In this document: piece after piece, positions 18,441 through 27,587 of the stretch
Numbering within the stretch: the first letter of the stretch is position 1
Layout of the letters: every line of letters begins with the position of its first letter
Source: DASUPK01 sp963819715
GTDB taxonomy: Bacteria; Actinomycetota; Thermoleophilia; Solirubrobacterales; 70-9
Length of the DNA stretch: 64,000 bases
Direction: 5' to 3'
NCBI GenBank assembly: GCA_963819715.1
Contig: CAWFXE010000006.1
Coordinates: 434,001 to 498,000, forward strand
The notes under the pieces: model-generated
Told to the model about the DNA's origin: nothing
Database searches by the model: none
Seen by the model: the letters and a program-made list of their open reading frames with translations, nothing else
Translations under genes and position numbers: made by a program

Positions 18441-19847
18441 ATGGACAAGCGATGGAAGATCCTCCTGGTCACCTCGGTGGGGCTGTTCATGGCGAGCCTC
18501 GACCTGTTCATCGTCAACCTCGCCCTGCCGTCCATCGCCGAGGATTTCGGCGACGCGTCCCTCTCGAACCTCTCGTGGGTGCTGAACGCCTACGCGATCG
18601 TCTTCGCGGCCCTGCTCGTCCCCGCGGGCCGGATCGCGGACCGGATCGGGCGCAAGCGAGTCTTCCTCTCCGGCCTCGTGCTCTTTTCACTCTCCTCGGC
18701 GCTCTGCGCCGCCGCCCCGACGGTCGGGGTGCTGGTGGCCGCTCGCGTGCTGCAGGCGGCGGGGGGCTCGATGATGCTGCCGACCACGCTCGGGCTGATC
18801 CTCCCTGCCTTCCCGCCCGAGAAGCGAGCGGTCGCAGTGGGGATCTGGTCCGCGGTGGGCGGCGTCGCCGCGGCGCTGGGGCCCGCCATCGGCGGCGTGC
18901 TGCTCGAGCTGAGCTGGCGCTGGATCTTCCTGGTCAACGTCCCGATCGGCCTCGGCACCGCGGTGGTGGCCTGGCGCATGCTCGACGAGATCCGCGAGCC
19001 GCATGTCGGACCCCGTCCCGACGGAATCGGTGCGGTGGAGCTGGCCTTCGGCATCGGCCTGCTGACCGCGGGGATCGTCAAAGGCCCCGACTGGGGCTGG
19101 GCCGATCCACGGATCCTCGCTGCCTTCGCCGGGGCCGCGGCGCTCGTGACCGCGTTCATCATGCGCTCGGCGCGGCATCCGGCGCCCGTGCTGGAGCTGC
19201 CCATGTTCCGGATCCGGTCCTTCTCGTTGGCGAACAGCGCCGCGCTGGTCTTCTTCGCGGCCTTCGGCGCCATGCTGCTCTCGAGCGTGCTGCTGCTGAC
19301 GGAGGTTTGGCGCTATTCGGTCCTGCACGCCGGGCTCGCCCTGATGCCGGGGCCGCTCATGGCGGCCATCTTCGCGGCGCCGGCCGGGCGACTCGGGGCC
19401 CGGATCGGGCAGGCCCCCGTGATCGCCGCCGGCGGACTGGTCTTCGCCTCGGGATTCGCGGTCAACCTCTCCCTGCTCGGTGCGACGCCCGACTACGCGG
19501 GCACGTTTCTGCCCGGATTCCTCCTCGGCGGGATAGGCGTCGGCCTGGTGCTCGGACCTCTGCCGGCGGCCGCGACCATGTCGCTGCCCGCGGATCGGTT
19601 CGCCACCGGCACCGCCGTCTTCGGGATGGCGCGCCAGGTCGGAGCGGCGATCGGCGTCGCGGTCCTCGTAGCGCTGCTGGCCGACCCGGCGCCGAACGAG
19701 CTCTTCTCGCATCTGGAGCGCGGCTGGGCGTTCTGCCTCGGCGCCGGCATCGTCGCGGGACTGCTCGGGCTCGCGATCGGCTCGCCCGAGCGGGAGAGGA
19801 AGGACGCCGTCATCGAGGGCCTGGCGCCGCGGGAGGGAATCGCCTAG
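18441..19847 (+). CDS. MFS transporter, DHA2 (EmrB/QacA) drug-exporter type
   Basis: A 468-aa multi-spanning membrane protein starting at ATG 18441, with GGAGG 5-9 nt upstream. It has the family features: first helix SVGLFMASLDLFIVNLALPSIAEDF, motif A (GRIADRIGRKRVF), and motif C in the WRWIFLVNVPIGL region (about helix 5-6). About 13-14 helices are expected for the DHA2 group. Proton-driven efflux of hydrophobic compounds is the family role; the substrate is unknown. Its divergent HxlR regulator suggests induction by a toxic or redox-active compound. Confidence 0.88.
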   Translation: MDKRWKILLVTSVGLFMASLDLFIVNLALPSIAEDFGDASLSNLSWVLNAYAIVFAALLVPAGRIADRIGRKRVFLSGLVLFSLSSALCAAAPTVGVLVAARVLQAAGGSMMLPTTLGLILPAFPPEKRAVAVGIWSAVGGVAAALGPAIGGVLLELSWRWIFLVNVPIGLGTAVVAWRMLDEIREPHVGPRPDGIGAVELAFGIGLLTAGIVKGPDWGWADPRILAAFAGAAALVTAFIMRSARHPAPVLELPMFRIRSFSLANSAALVFFAAFGAMLLSSVLLLTEVWRYSVLHAGLALMPGPLMAAIFAAPAGRLGARIGQAPVIAAGGLVFASGFAVNLSLLGATPDYAGTFLPGFLLGGIGVGLVLGPLPAAATMSLPADRFATGTAVFGMARQVGAAIGVAVLVALLADPAPNELFSHLERGWAFCLGAGIVAGLLGLAIGSPERERKDAVIEGLAPREGIA

Positions 19848-19854
19848 ACGAGGC

Positions 19855-20877
19855 TCAGAGCGTCGGCTTGAGGCGAGCCTCGCGCTCGGAACGGGGGGCC
19901 GAGAAGAACACCTGTCGTTGCTCGGCTCTCGTGCGCTTCGACTCGTACAACGCGTTGTCGGCTCTGGCGAGGGACGCGCTCAGGTCCTCGCCGCTGGTTC
20001 GCTTGATGATCCCGGCGCTCCACGGGGCGGGTGAGATGAAGAGCAGCCGCTCGAAGAAGCGCGTCGCCTCCTCGTCGCTCGAACCGACGAGCACCACGAG
20101 GAATTCGTCGCCGCCGAGCCGCGCGAAGATGTCGCCGGGCTGAAGCTCCTCGCTCCACGTCTTCGTCATCTCGACGAGCAGGCGATCGCCGGCGGCATGC
20201 CCGTCTCGGTCATTGACCTGCTTGAAGTCGTCCAGGTCGATCAGGGCGATCGGCAGCGGGATGCCGGTGCGGTCGGCCAGGGCAAAGGCCCGCTCGGCGG
20301 CGGACGCCAGGCCCAAGCGGTTGAGCAGCCCGGTGAGGGAGTCGGTGTGAGCCTCGTGGCGGAGCCGCGAGCTCTGGCGCCCGATCGTCTCCGCCGCGAC
20401 GACGATCGAGGCCGTCATCAGGAACCAGGCCTCGGCCGGGACGTGCTGTGCGTTGGCGAGCAGTGCAATGCCGAACCCCACGGTGATCAACCCCATGTGG
20501 AGGCGGGCAGCCGTCCGAGAGAAGAAGAACGAGACGTAGACGCCCATCCACATGTAGTCGGTGGCGGTGACCACCGTCGAGACTCCGGTTGCGGCTCGGG
20601 CGATCAGCACCGAGATCGCCACCGTCCCGCCGACGACGATGGAATGCAGGAGCCAGCGGGGTGTCCGGGCGCCGAGCGACCAGAGGATGAGCGAGGCCAG
20701 GAAGGCGAGCGCCGCGACGAGCCGGAACAGCTCCACGGGGGCATCGCCGCTGGCGGGGAACAAGGCCGCGATCAGGCTGCTGACCGCGCCGGCGAGCGTG
20801 ATCAGGGCGAGCGCGCGAACCGGGGCCGGGAGGCCCTCGCGCTTCCATGCGCTGAATAGCCGTCCCCTTGAAGGCAT
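19855..20877 (-). CDS. membrane-bound diguanylate cyclase (GGDEF)
   Basis: A 340-aa protein with six hydrophobic segments in the first ~165 residues, then a GGDEF domain (HEAHTDSLTGLLNRLGL, FKQVNDRDGHAAGD, ARLGGDEFLVVL). The catalytic GGDEF is intact, so c-di-GMP synthesis is expected. The inhibitory I-site position reads QPGD rather than RxxD, so product feedback may be lost. The membrane part lacks a named sensor domain. It is convergent with the MFS gene, 8 nt apart. Confidence 0.88.
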   Translation of the reverse strand: MPSRGRLFSAWKREGLPAPVRALALITLAGAVSSLIAALFPASGDAPVELFRLVAALAFLASLILWSLGARTPRWLLHSIVVGGTVAISVLIARAATGVSTVVTATDYMWMGVYVSFFFSRTAARLHMGLITVGFGIALLANAQHVPAEAWFLMTASIVVAAETIGRQSSRLRHEAHTDSLTGLLNRLGLASAAERAFALADRTGIPLPIALIDLDDFKQVNDRDGHAAGDRLLVEMTKTWSEELQPGDIFARLGGDEFLVVLVGSSDEEATRFFERLLFISPAPWSAGIIKRTSGEDLSASLARADNALYESKRTRAEQRQVFFSAPRSEREARLKPTL

Positions 20878-20986
20878 GTGTGTCCATCGGTCGGCCGGAT
20901 GGGTTCATTGACCCTAATTTTTGGGACGTATTCGATTCGTTCCAAACGACGCGGGATGCGTCATCACCCATCCCTAGCCTGGGCGG

Positions 20987-22360
20987 ATGGCCTCGAAGGG
21001 TTCCCAGTACCGCTGTTCGGAGTGTGGGCACGCCGCCCTCACCTGGACCGGCCAGTGCGCCGGCTGCGGCGCCTGGAACACGCTCGAGCAGGTGAGTGCT
21101 CCGGCCGGCCGGGCAAGCCGCGGCGGTTCCGCGAAGCGGGGCAACTCGCCCAAGCCTGTGCCGCTCCGGGACGTGAAGGCCGAGCGCTCTTCGCGCCTCG
21201 GCACCGGGATCGCCGAGCTCGACCGGGTCCTCGGCGGCGGATTGGTACCCGGGTCGCTCGTGCTGCTCGGCGGCGCCCCCGGAATCGGCAAGAGCACGCT
21301 GGCGGGCATGGCGCTCGCCAACATCGCCGGCGCCGGGAACGAGGTCCTCTACGTCTCCGGGGAGGAGTCACCGGCGCAGGTCCGGAGGAGGGCGGAGCGG
21401 CTGGGCGAGGCGGCGTTGTCGGTGCCGATGCTCGCCGAGCCATCACTCGAGTCGGTGCTGGCCGCGCTGGAGGCCGAGCGCCCCGCGGCCTGCGTGATCG
21501 ACTCCGTCCAGACGCTGGCGATTCCCGACGCCGCACCGGGCAGCGTCGGGGCGATCCGGGAGGCAACCTCGGCCCTGTTGGAGACGGCGAAGCGCCTCGA
21601 CGTCACTCTGATCCTGATCGGACACGTCACGAAGGAGGGGTCGCTGGCTGGCCCGCGGGCGCTGGAGCACCTGGTCGACTGCGTTCTCCATTTCGAGGGC
21701 GAGCGGGAGCGGACCTTCCGCACCCTGCGCGCCCTCAAGAACCGCTTCGGCGCGACCAGTGAAGTGGGGGTCTTCGAGATGAAGCAGGGAGGGCTGGTCG
21801 AGGTCTTGGATCCATCGGCCCGCTTCGTCGGCGAGGCGCGCCCCGCGCCCGGCTCCGTCGTCCTCTGCGCGATGGAGGGAACGCGCCCGCTGCTGGTCGA
21901 GGTCCAGGCCCTGGTGGCGCCCACCGAGATCGTCCCGCCCCGTCGCACGGCGACGGGCGTCGACCGCAACCGCCTCGCGCTGGTGCTCGCCGTCCTCACC
22001 CGCCACGCGGGACTCTCGCTCGGCACAGCCGATGTCTTCGTCAACGTCGCCGGGGGTGTCCGCATCGACGAGCCGGGAGCGGACCTGGCGATCGCGATGG
22101 CCGTCGCGTCAGCCCACTCCCGCCAGGCGCTGGAGACGGACGGCAAGCCACTGGCCTGCTTCGGAGAGATCGGCCTGACGGGCGAGATCCGCTACGTAGC
22201 CCACGCCGACCGCCGAGTAGCGGAGGCCCAGAAATTCGGCTTGGGAAACGTGCTGGGCCCGCCACCCGGCGATCAGGCAATCCATGGCCTGGCCCCGGTC
22301 AGCTCGCTGAAGGCGGCTCTATCCGGTGGAAAGCGAACGAACCTGAAGCGGGTCGCGTAA
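20987..22360 (+). CDS. radA: DNA repair protein RadA
   Basis: RecA-like ATPase/helicase that drives branch migration in recombination. The 457-aa protein has a four-Cys zinc finger (C10, C13, C24, C27), Walker A GGAPGIGKST at about 94-103, the RadA signature KNRFG at about 248-252, and a C-terminal Lon-like domain. TAGCCT (20975-20980) lies 6 nt before ATG 20987, consistent with leaderless transcription. disA follows after a 187-nt gap holding a large hairpin. The radA-disA neighbourhood links recombination with c-di-AMP signalling. Confidence 0.95.
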   Translation: MASKGSQYRCSECGHAALTWTGQCAGCGAWNTLEQVSAPAGRASRGGSAKRGNSPKPVPLRDVKAERSSRLGTGIAELDRVLGGGLVPGSLVLLGGAPGIGKSTLAGMALANIAGAGNEVLYVSGEESPAQVRRRAERLGEAALSVPMLAEPSLESVLAALEAERPAACVIDSVQTLAIPDAAPGSVGAIREATSALLETAKRLDVTLILIGHVTKEGSLAGPRALEHLVDCVLHFEGERERTFRTLRALKNRFGATSEVGVFEMKQGGLVEVLDPSARFVGEARPAPGSVVLCAMEGTRPLLVEVQALVAPTEIVPPRRTATGVDRNRLALVLAVLTRHAGLSLGTADVFVNVAGGVRIDEPGADLAIAMAVASAHSRQALETDGKPLACFGEIGLTGEIRYVAHADRRVAEAQKFGLGNVLGPPPGDQAIHGLAPVSSLKAALSGGKRTNLKRVA

Positions 22361-22368
22361 GGGGTTCT

Positions 22369-22444
22369 CGGGCGGGTGGCCCGGAATTTGAGCCGCGGTG
22401 AGATGCCTCGATCCGCGGTCAAATTCCGGGACAGGACCCGCCCG
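22369..22444. repeat. large hairpin between radA and disA
   Basis: Outer arms CGGGCGGGT (22369-22377) and ACCCGCCCG (22436-22444) enclose a second stem. Its left arm is at 22380-22398 and its right arm at 22413-22430 (core GGAATTTGA and TCAAATTCC), with one bulged base and a 14-nt loop. It starts 8 nt after the radA stop. There is no T-run. Confidence 0.7.
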
Positions 22445-22547
22445 CCAATCCATTTGTCTCTAATGACTTGACAACCGCTTATCCGACCCTTCCACACGGA
22501 TTTCCCCGCAAAGCAAGCAGCTTTGGTTTCTGCTTCCATCAGACGCG

Positions 22548-23663
22548 ATGGCGTCTTCGCTTCCCGGCGACGATCTACAGGAGTTGGAGGCGCGACAGGA
22601 TCCGCGACTTCTCCGTGCCCTCGACATCGTTGCCCCCGGCACCGCCCTGCGAGAGGGCATCGACAACATCGTCCACTCGCGCACGGGCGGGCTGATCGTC
22701 ATCGGAGACCCAGAGGAGGTCTCCTTTCTCTTTTCAGGGGGGATCAACCTCGACATCGACTACACCCCGGCGCTGCTCTACCAGGTGGCGAAGATGGACG
22801 GGGCGATCGTGCTCAACGAGCAGGCGACGAACATCGTCTGCGCCAACGTCCAGCTGATGCCCGACCCCACGATCCTCTCGTCCGAGACGGGCACGCGTCA
22901 TCGGACCGCCGAGCGCGTCTCGAAGCAGACGGACGCCCTGGTGGTGGCCATCTCCGAGCGGCGCGACGTCGTCTCCCTCTACCTGGGCGGAATGAAGTAC
23001 ATCCTCCAGGACATTCCCGCGGTGCTGGCGAAGGCCAATCAGGGTCTCGCGACGCTCGACAAGTACCGCGCCCGTCTCGACTCCGTCTCGACGCGGCTCA
23101 CCTGGCTCGAGTTCGAGGGAGGGTCCGTCCTCTACGACGTCCTCTCGGTTCTCCAGCGCGCCGAGCTCGTGACCCGCATGGCCGTCGAGGTCGAGCGCTA
23201 CATCGTCGAGCTCGGCACCGAGGGCCGGCTGATCGAGATGCAGCTCGAGGAGACGATGGTCGGCGTCGCCGCGGACAAGCAGGCGCTGATCCGCGACTAC
23301 TCGGTCGAGGACACCGAGGAGAACCTCAGCACCACCACCGCGGCGATCGCCCGGATGCCGCATCAGGACCTGCTCGACTTCGGTCGCCTCGCCGAGCTGC
23401 TCGGCTATGACCGCAAGGTCTCCACTCTCGACTTCCCGGTGTCACCCCGCGGCTACCGTGTCCTGGGCCGCATCCCGCGCCTGCCGAAGCTGGTGGTGCA
23501 GCGGATCATCCAGGAGTTCGGCGGCCTCGAGGAGGTCCTGGCCGCGAGCGACGACGACCTCGAGGCAGTCGAGGGTGTCGGCGCAGGGCGCGCGAAGGAC
23601 ATTCGCGAGGGCCTCCGGAGGCTTCAAGAGGTCGACCCGGTCGACCGGTACTTGCAGAGTTGA
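22548..23663 (+). CDS. disA: DNA integrity scanning diadenylate cyclase DisA
   Basis: Makes c-di-AMP from two ATP and stops when bound to branched DNA. The 371-aa protein has the DAC domain with catalytic motifs MDGAIVLN (about 83-90) and GTRHRTAERVSKQTDA (about 113-128). A linker helix follows, then the C-terminal helix-hairpin-helix DNA-binding region (AVEGVGAGRAKDIREGL). ATG 22548. carD follows 37 nt downstream. Confidence 0.96.
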   Translation: MASSLPGDDLQELEARQDPRLLRALDIVAPGTALREGIDNIVHSRTGGLIVIGDPEEVSFLFSGGINLDIDYTPALLYQVAKMDGAIVLNEQATNIVCANVQLMPDPTILSSETGTRHRTAERVSKQTDALVVAISERRDVVSLYLGGMKYILQDIPAVLAKANQGLATLDKYRARLDSVSTRLTWLEFEGGSVLYDVLSVLQRAELVTRMAVEVERYIVELGTEGRLIEMQLEETMVGVAADKQALIRDYSVEDTEENLSTTTAAIARMPHQDLLDFGRLAELLGYDRKVSTLDFPVSPRGYRVLGRIPRLPKLVVQRIIQEFGGLEEVLAASDDDLEAVEGVGAGRAKDIREGLRRLQEVDPVDRYLQS

Positions 23664-23700
23664 CGGCTCCGTCAGGCCGTCTCGACGAAAGGAGAGAGCC

Positions 23701-24282
23701 ATTCCAGAGCTAACAGAGGAGGTAGTAGACGAGGCGTCAGTTGCCGACCTCGAACTCGAAGCGCCAGTGAATATTCACTTTGAGGTCGGCGACAACGTCG
23801 TGTACCCGCACCACGGGGCAGGAGTTGTCCTGAAGAAGGAATCGAAGGACATGATGGGGGAAAAGCGGGACTACCTGACCATCAACATCATCCACAACAA
23901 CATGACCGTGATGGTCCCCTGCGAGAACGCCGGTCGTGCCGGACTGCGGCGCGTGATCGACGAGGAGCAGGTCAAGAAGGTGATCGGAGTCCTGACCGAC
24001 GACGTCTCCGAGATGCCCAAGAACTGGAACCGCCGCTTCAAGCACAACCGCGAGAAGATCAAGACGGGCGACGTCTACGAGCTCGCTGAGGTGGTTCGCA
24101 ACCTCGCCATTAGGGAGTGGGAGAAGGGACTTTCCACCGGCGAGAAGCAGATGTACACGCGTGCCAAGAAGATCCTCGCGTCGGAGTTCATGTACGTCCT
24201 GGAGAAGGACGAGGACGGCGCGGAGGCCTACCTGGACGAGCTGCTGGAGGAGCGCTTCGGCGCCGCCAAGGCGACCGCCTAG
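23701..24282 (+). CDS. carD: CarD-family transcription factor, apparent ATT start
   Basis: Binds the RNA polymerase beta subunit and stabilises open promoter complexes. The RNAP-interacting Tudor-like domain begins at FEVGDNVVYPHHGAGVV, and a C-terminal helical DNA-binding domain follows (WNRRFKHNREKIKTGDVYELAEVVRNL). No ATG, GTG or TTG occurs at the expected position. A strong GAAAGGAG (23687-23694) is correctly spaced for ATT at 23701, giving 193 aa with an acidic N-terminal extension (PELTEEVVDEASVADLELE). GTG 23767 is the next usual start but lacks a ribosome site. ispD follows. Confidence 0.9.
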   Translation: MPELTEEVVDEASVADLELEAPVNIHFEVGDNVVYPHHGAGVVLKKESKDMMGEKRDYLTINIIHNNMTVMVPCENAGRAGLRRVIDEEQVKKVIGVLTDDVSEMPKNWNRRFKHNREKIKTGDVYELAEVVRNLAIREWEKGLSTGEKQMYTRAKKILASEFMYVLEKDEDGAEAYLDELLEERFGAAKATA

Positions 24283-24307
24283 CCAGGCGCGTCCCTCCGC
24301 ATCGGCC

Positions 24308-24955
24308 GTGATCGCGGCCGCCGGCTCCGGGCAGAGACTCGGAGCCGGTGGCCCGAAGGCTTTCGTGGAGCTCGCCGGGCGACCGATGCTCGAGTGGTCG
24401 CTCGACGCATTCCGCGCAGCGAGCACCGTCGCCGAGATCGTGGTGGCCGCGCCGCCCGGCGAGGACGACCGCGTCGCCGAACATGGCGTCGTCGCGGTCG
24501 AGGGCGGGGAGCATCGCTCCGAGTCGGTCGCCAAAGCGCTCGCCCTCTGCGGCGAGGACCTCATCGTCGTCCATGACGCGGCGCGGCCGCTCCTCACGCC
24601 GGGGCTGATCGACGCGATGGTGGAGGAGCTGGCCGCCGAGACGGACGCGGCCGGTGTGATCGCGGCCACGCCGGTCACCGACACGATCAAGCAGGTCGGC
24701 GACGAGGGTCAGGTGGAGCGCACGCTCGACCGCGCCGGTCTCTGGGCAGTGCAGACGCCGCAGGTCTTCCGTGCAGACGCTCTGCGCGAGGCGCTGGGGG
24801 ACCCCGACTCCCTGCCGGCCGCCAGCGACGACGCGATGCTGGTCGAGCGCAAGGGGGGTCGTGTGGTCGTCCACTCCACCTCGCCGGACAACATCAAGGT
24901 GACGACGCCATTCGATCTGCGCGTCGCCGAGCTGCTGCTGCGCGAGCGGGGCTGA
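24308..24955 (+). CDS. ispD: 2-C-methyl-D-erythritol 4-phosphate cytidylyltransferase
   Basis: Third enzyme of the MEP isoprenoid pathway (CTP + MEP to CDP-ME). The 215-aa protein opens directly with the nucleotide-binding motif IAAAGSGQRLGAGGPKAF. It also has the signature VHDAARPLLTP (about 90-100) and the late TTPFDLRVAE. GTG 24308 is the only sensible start and leaves a very short N-terminus compared with usual IspD (about 225-240 aa). It follows carD by 25 nt. ispF lies 3.7 kb downstream rather than adjacent. Confidence 0.93.
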   Translation: MIAAAGSGQRLGAGGPKAFVELAGRPMLEWSLDAFRAASTVAEIVVAAPPGEDDRVAEHGVVAVEGGEHRSESVAKALALCGEDLIVVHDAARPLLTPGLIDAMVEELAAETDAAGVIAATPVTDTIKQVGDEGQVERTLDRAGLWAVQTPQVFRADALREALGDPDSLPAASDDAMLVERKGGRVVVHSTSPDNIKVTTPFDLRVAELLLRERG

Positions 24956-24959
24956 AATG

Positions 24960-24987
24960 CGGAACGGGGGCCGAGGCCCCCGTTCCG
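24960..24987. terminator. bidirectional hairpin terminator after ispD
   Basis: GGAACGGGGGCC (24961-24972) and GGCCCCCGTTCC (24975-24986) form a 12-bp inverted repeat, closed by C24960/G24987. It lies between the converging ends of ispD and the exported-protein gene at 25016-25552. T-rich tracts are short, but position and strength fit a two-way terminator. Confidence 0.6.
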
Positions 24988-25015
24988 ACGGTCGTTTCGC
25001 TGGCGATTCCCATGG

Positions 25016-25552
25016 TTACGGGATGGCCGCCACCGAGTAGCCGCTGTTGAGCAGCGTGCTGGTGCTCGAGGCCCACATGAACACCTCGATAGCGTTCGGC
25101 CTGCCCGCCGAGGACGGGCAGGCGACGCGCGTGCAGCGTGCGAACTCCGCCGACACCGAACCCAGATTGAGGTTTGGCGTGACGACGATCGCGCGATTGC
25201 TCACGCCCGTCCCGAAGTTGACCACGGCTTGCCCCGTGGGCCCCGCGGTGATGGTGACGCCCCCGGATTGGGCGGATGTTCGAGATCGACCCCAGGTCCG
25301 TTTCCGCCCAAATCGTCTTCGCCGACGAGCTGAGCTTGCCGGGGCTGACCGCACCGCCGGCGATCTTGCCGTCGGTCACCGCGCCTCCGGCGATCTTGCG
25401 CTCGGTCACAGCGTTGTTCTTGATGTTCTTGGTCTTGACGGCGTTCTTGCCGAGCTTCACCGCGGCGAAAGCAGTCCGCCGACAGCCAGGCAGAGCGCCA
25501 CAACCGCCACGACCATCGCCGGCGACGGCCGCCCCACGAATCTCTTCCCCAT
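25016..25552 (-). pseudogene. exported repeat protein, two compensating frameshifts
   Basis: ATG 25552 follows AGGAGAGGGAC and opens a signal-peptide-like segment (MGKRFVGRPSPAMVVAVVAL). At about 25475 the frame is lost; one missing base restores AFAAVKLGKNAVKTKNIKNNAV and short repeats of the type IAGGAVTDGK. At about 25270-25285 a second shift returns to the original frame (SGGVTITAGPTGQAVVNFG) and runs to the stop at 25016. Net length is whole codons (537 nt). The repeat N-part (KNAVKTKNIKN...AVSPGKL) is a pattern I associate with exported proteins of this lineage; function unknown. Confidence 0.6.
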
Positions 25553-25669
25553 GTCCCTCTCCTTCGCTGATGGAGGCGAATCGTCGGACCGCTCCCGGAA
25601 TCCAGAGACAACCTATCCGGGATCGGCGGTCAGGTGTGGCTCCGAGTCCGCGGCTAGGCTCGCCGGACC

Positions 25670-27580
25670 GTGAAGGCCGAGGGAAAGCGCGCAATCGGCA
25701 GGACGGCCCTGACCATCGCGGCGCTCGGTGTCGTCTTCGGCGACATCGGGACGAGCCCGATCTACACGATCCAGACGGCCTTCAGCCCGAGCGACCCGCA
25801 CCCGATCCAGGCGACCACGGACCACGTCTACGGGATGGCGTCGCTGATCTTCTGGGCCGTCACGATCATCGTCACGGTCAAGTACGTCACCTTCGTCATG
25901 AGCGCGGACAACGACGGCGAGGGCGGGATGATGGCGCTGATCTCGCAGGTGCGGCAGGTCGGCGACGGAGTAACGGGACGGACCAAGTTCTTGCTCGGCG
26001 GTCTGGGTGTCTTCGGGGCTGCCCTCTTCTTCAGCGACAGCATGATCACCCCGGCGATCTCGGTCCTGTCGGCCGTCGAGGGGACCAAGACCGTTTCCTC
26101 CTCGATGGACAGCTACGTCATCCCGATCACGGTGACCATCATCATTGGGCTCTTCGTCCTGCAGAGACTTGGCAGCGGAGCCGTCGGCCGGGTGTTCGGG
26201 CCCGTCATGCTCGTCTGGTTCGCCACCATCGGTGCGCTGGGTGTCCGCGGGATAACGATGCACTCGGAGGTGCTGCAGGCGCTCTCCCCGAGCTACGCCT
26301 TCGACCTCCTCTTCCATAACGGATCAGCGGGCTTCTTCGTGCTGACGTCGGTCGTTCTGGCCTTCACCGGTGTCGAGGCGCTCTACGCCGACATGGGCCA
26401 TTTCGGCCGTCCGGCGATCACCCGGGGGTGGCTGATGCTCGTCTTCCCCGCCTGCATTCTCAGCTACCTCGGCCAAGGCGGCCTGATCCTCGATGACCCA
26501 AGCGCGATCGGAGCGCCCTTCTTCAGGCTGATGCCGCACGGCGGCCTGATCCCGCTGGTGATCCTGGCGACCATGGCCACGGTGATCGCCTCGCAGGCCG
26601 TGATCTCCGGGGCGTTCTCGATCGCCCACCAGGCTGCGCAGCTCGGCTACCTGCCGCGGCTCCGGGTCGTCCACACCTCGACGCGCGCCTACGGCCAGGT
26701 CTATGTGCCGATCATCAACCGGCTGCTGCTCGTAGCCGTCCTGGCACTGGTGCTGGGCTTCCAGTCGTCGGCCAAGCTCGCCTTCGCCTACGGGACTGCG
26801 GTGACTGGAACCATCATCGTGACCACCGTCCTCTTCTTCTTCATCGTGCGGCACCGCTGGCACCGGCCGCTCTGGCTGACGCTGCTGGGCGCCACGTTCT
26901 TCCTGATGATCGAGCTCGCCTTCTTCGCCTCCAACCTCACCAAGATCGGGCACGGCGCCTGGCTGACGCTCGCGATCGGGGCGGTGCTGTTCTTCGTGAT
27001 GACCACCTGGTACCGGGGGCGTTCGCTGGTCGTCGCTGAGCGCTTCCGGGTAGAGGGTCCGCTGCGGGACTTCGTCAAAGAGATCCGGCGGCGCGACCCG
27101 CCGGTGGCGCGCGTGCCCGGCACCGGGGTGTTCCTGAACCGCGGCAAGGAGACGGCGCCGCTGTCGATGCGGGCCTGCGTCGATCACCTTCATTCGCTGC
27201 CGGAGAACGCGATCATCCTCTCGCTCGAGACCATGCCCGTTCCCAGGGTCAGGCCGCGGGATCGCCTCGACGTCGACGAGCTCGGCTACCAGGACGACCG
27301 CCTGACGTTCGTGCGCGCCAAACACGGCTACGCCGAGGAGTACGACGTTCCCAAGCTCCTCAGGCAGATCGCGAAGGCCGGGGTCGAATGCCCGGTCGAC
27401 GCCCGCCATGCGTCGTTCTTCCTCTCTCGCGTCGAGCTGCGGCCGACCGATAAACCGGGGATGAGCCTGTGGCGCAAGCGCCTCTTCCTGGTCACGGCGT
27501 TGATCAGCGCGGAGCCGGCTGAGTACTTCCGGCTCCCGCGAAAGCGGACGGTGACGCTGGGGTCGGAAATCGAGTTCTGA
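25670..27580 (+). CDS. kup: KUP-family potassium uptake protein
   Basis: Proton-coupled K+ importer, 636 aa. The first helix carries the signature GVVFGDIGTSPIYTIQTAF, and about 12 transmembrane helices occupy the first ~450 residues. A soluble C-terminal region (about 460-636) ends in VTLGSEIEF. It starts at GTG 25670, with TAGGCT (25655-25660) 9 nt upstream. No c-di-AMP riboswitch is evident before it, although DisA is encoded nearby and c-di-AMP often controls K+ uptake. Confidence 0.94.
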   Translation: MKAEGKRAIGRTALTIAALGVVFGDIGTSPIYTIQTAFSPSDPHPIQATTDHVYGMASLIFWAVTIIVTVKYVTFVMSADNDGEGGMMALISQVRQVGDGVTGRTKFLLGGLGVFGAALFFSDSMITPAISVLSAVEGTKTVSSSMDSYVIPITVTIIIGLFVLQRLGSGAVGRVFGPVMLVWFATIGALGVRGITMHSEVLQALSPSYAFDLLFHNGSAGFFVLTSVVLAFTGVEALYADMGHFGRPAITRGWLMLVFPACILSYLGQGGLILDDPSAIGAPFFRLMPHGGLIPLVILATMATVIASQAVISGAFSIAHQAAQLGYLPRLRVVHTSTRAYGQVYVPIINRLLLVAVLALVLGFQSSAKLAFAYGTAVTGTIIVTTVLFFFIVRHRWHRPLWLTLLGATFFLMIELAFFASNLTKIGHGAWLTLAIGAVLFFVMTTWYRGRSLVVAERFRVEGPLRDFVKEIRRRDPPVARVPGTGVFLNRGKETAPLSMRACVDHLHSLPENAIILSLETMPVPRVRPRDRLDVDELGYQDDRLTFVRAKHGYAEEYDVPKLLRQIAKAGVECPVDARHASFFLSRVELRPTDKPGMSLWRKRLFLVTALISAEPAEYFRLPRKRTVTLGSEIEF

Positions 27581-27587
27581 GCCGGCG

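Noticed and set aside
22468..22473. TTGACA upstream of disA as a promoter
   Set aside because: No acceptable -10 hexamer occurs 15-19 nt downstream (the region reads CCACAC), so I do not call a promoter.
25047..25673. Plus-strand open frame of 208 codons before kup
   Set aside because: It is antisense to the exported repeat protein whose repeats are clear on the minus strand.
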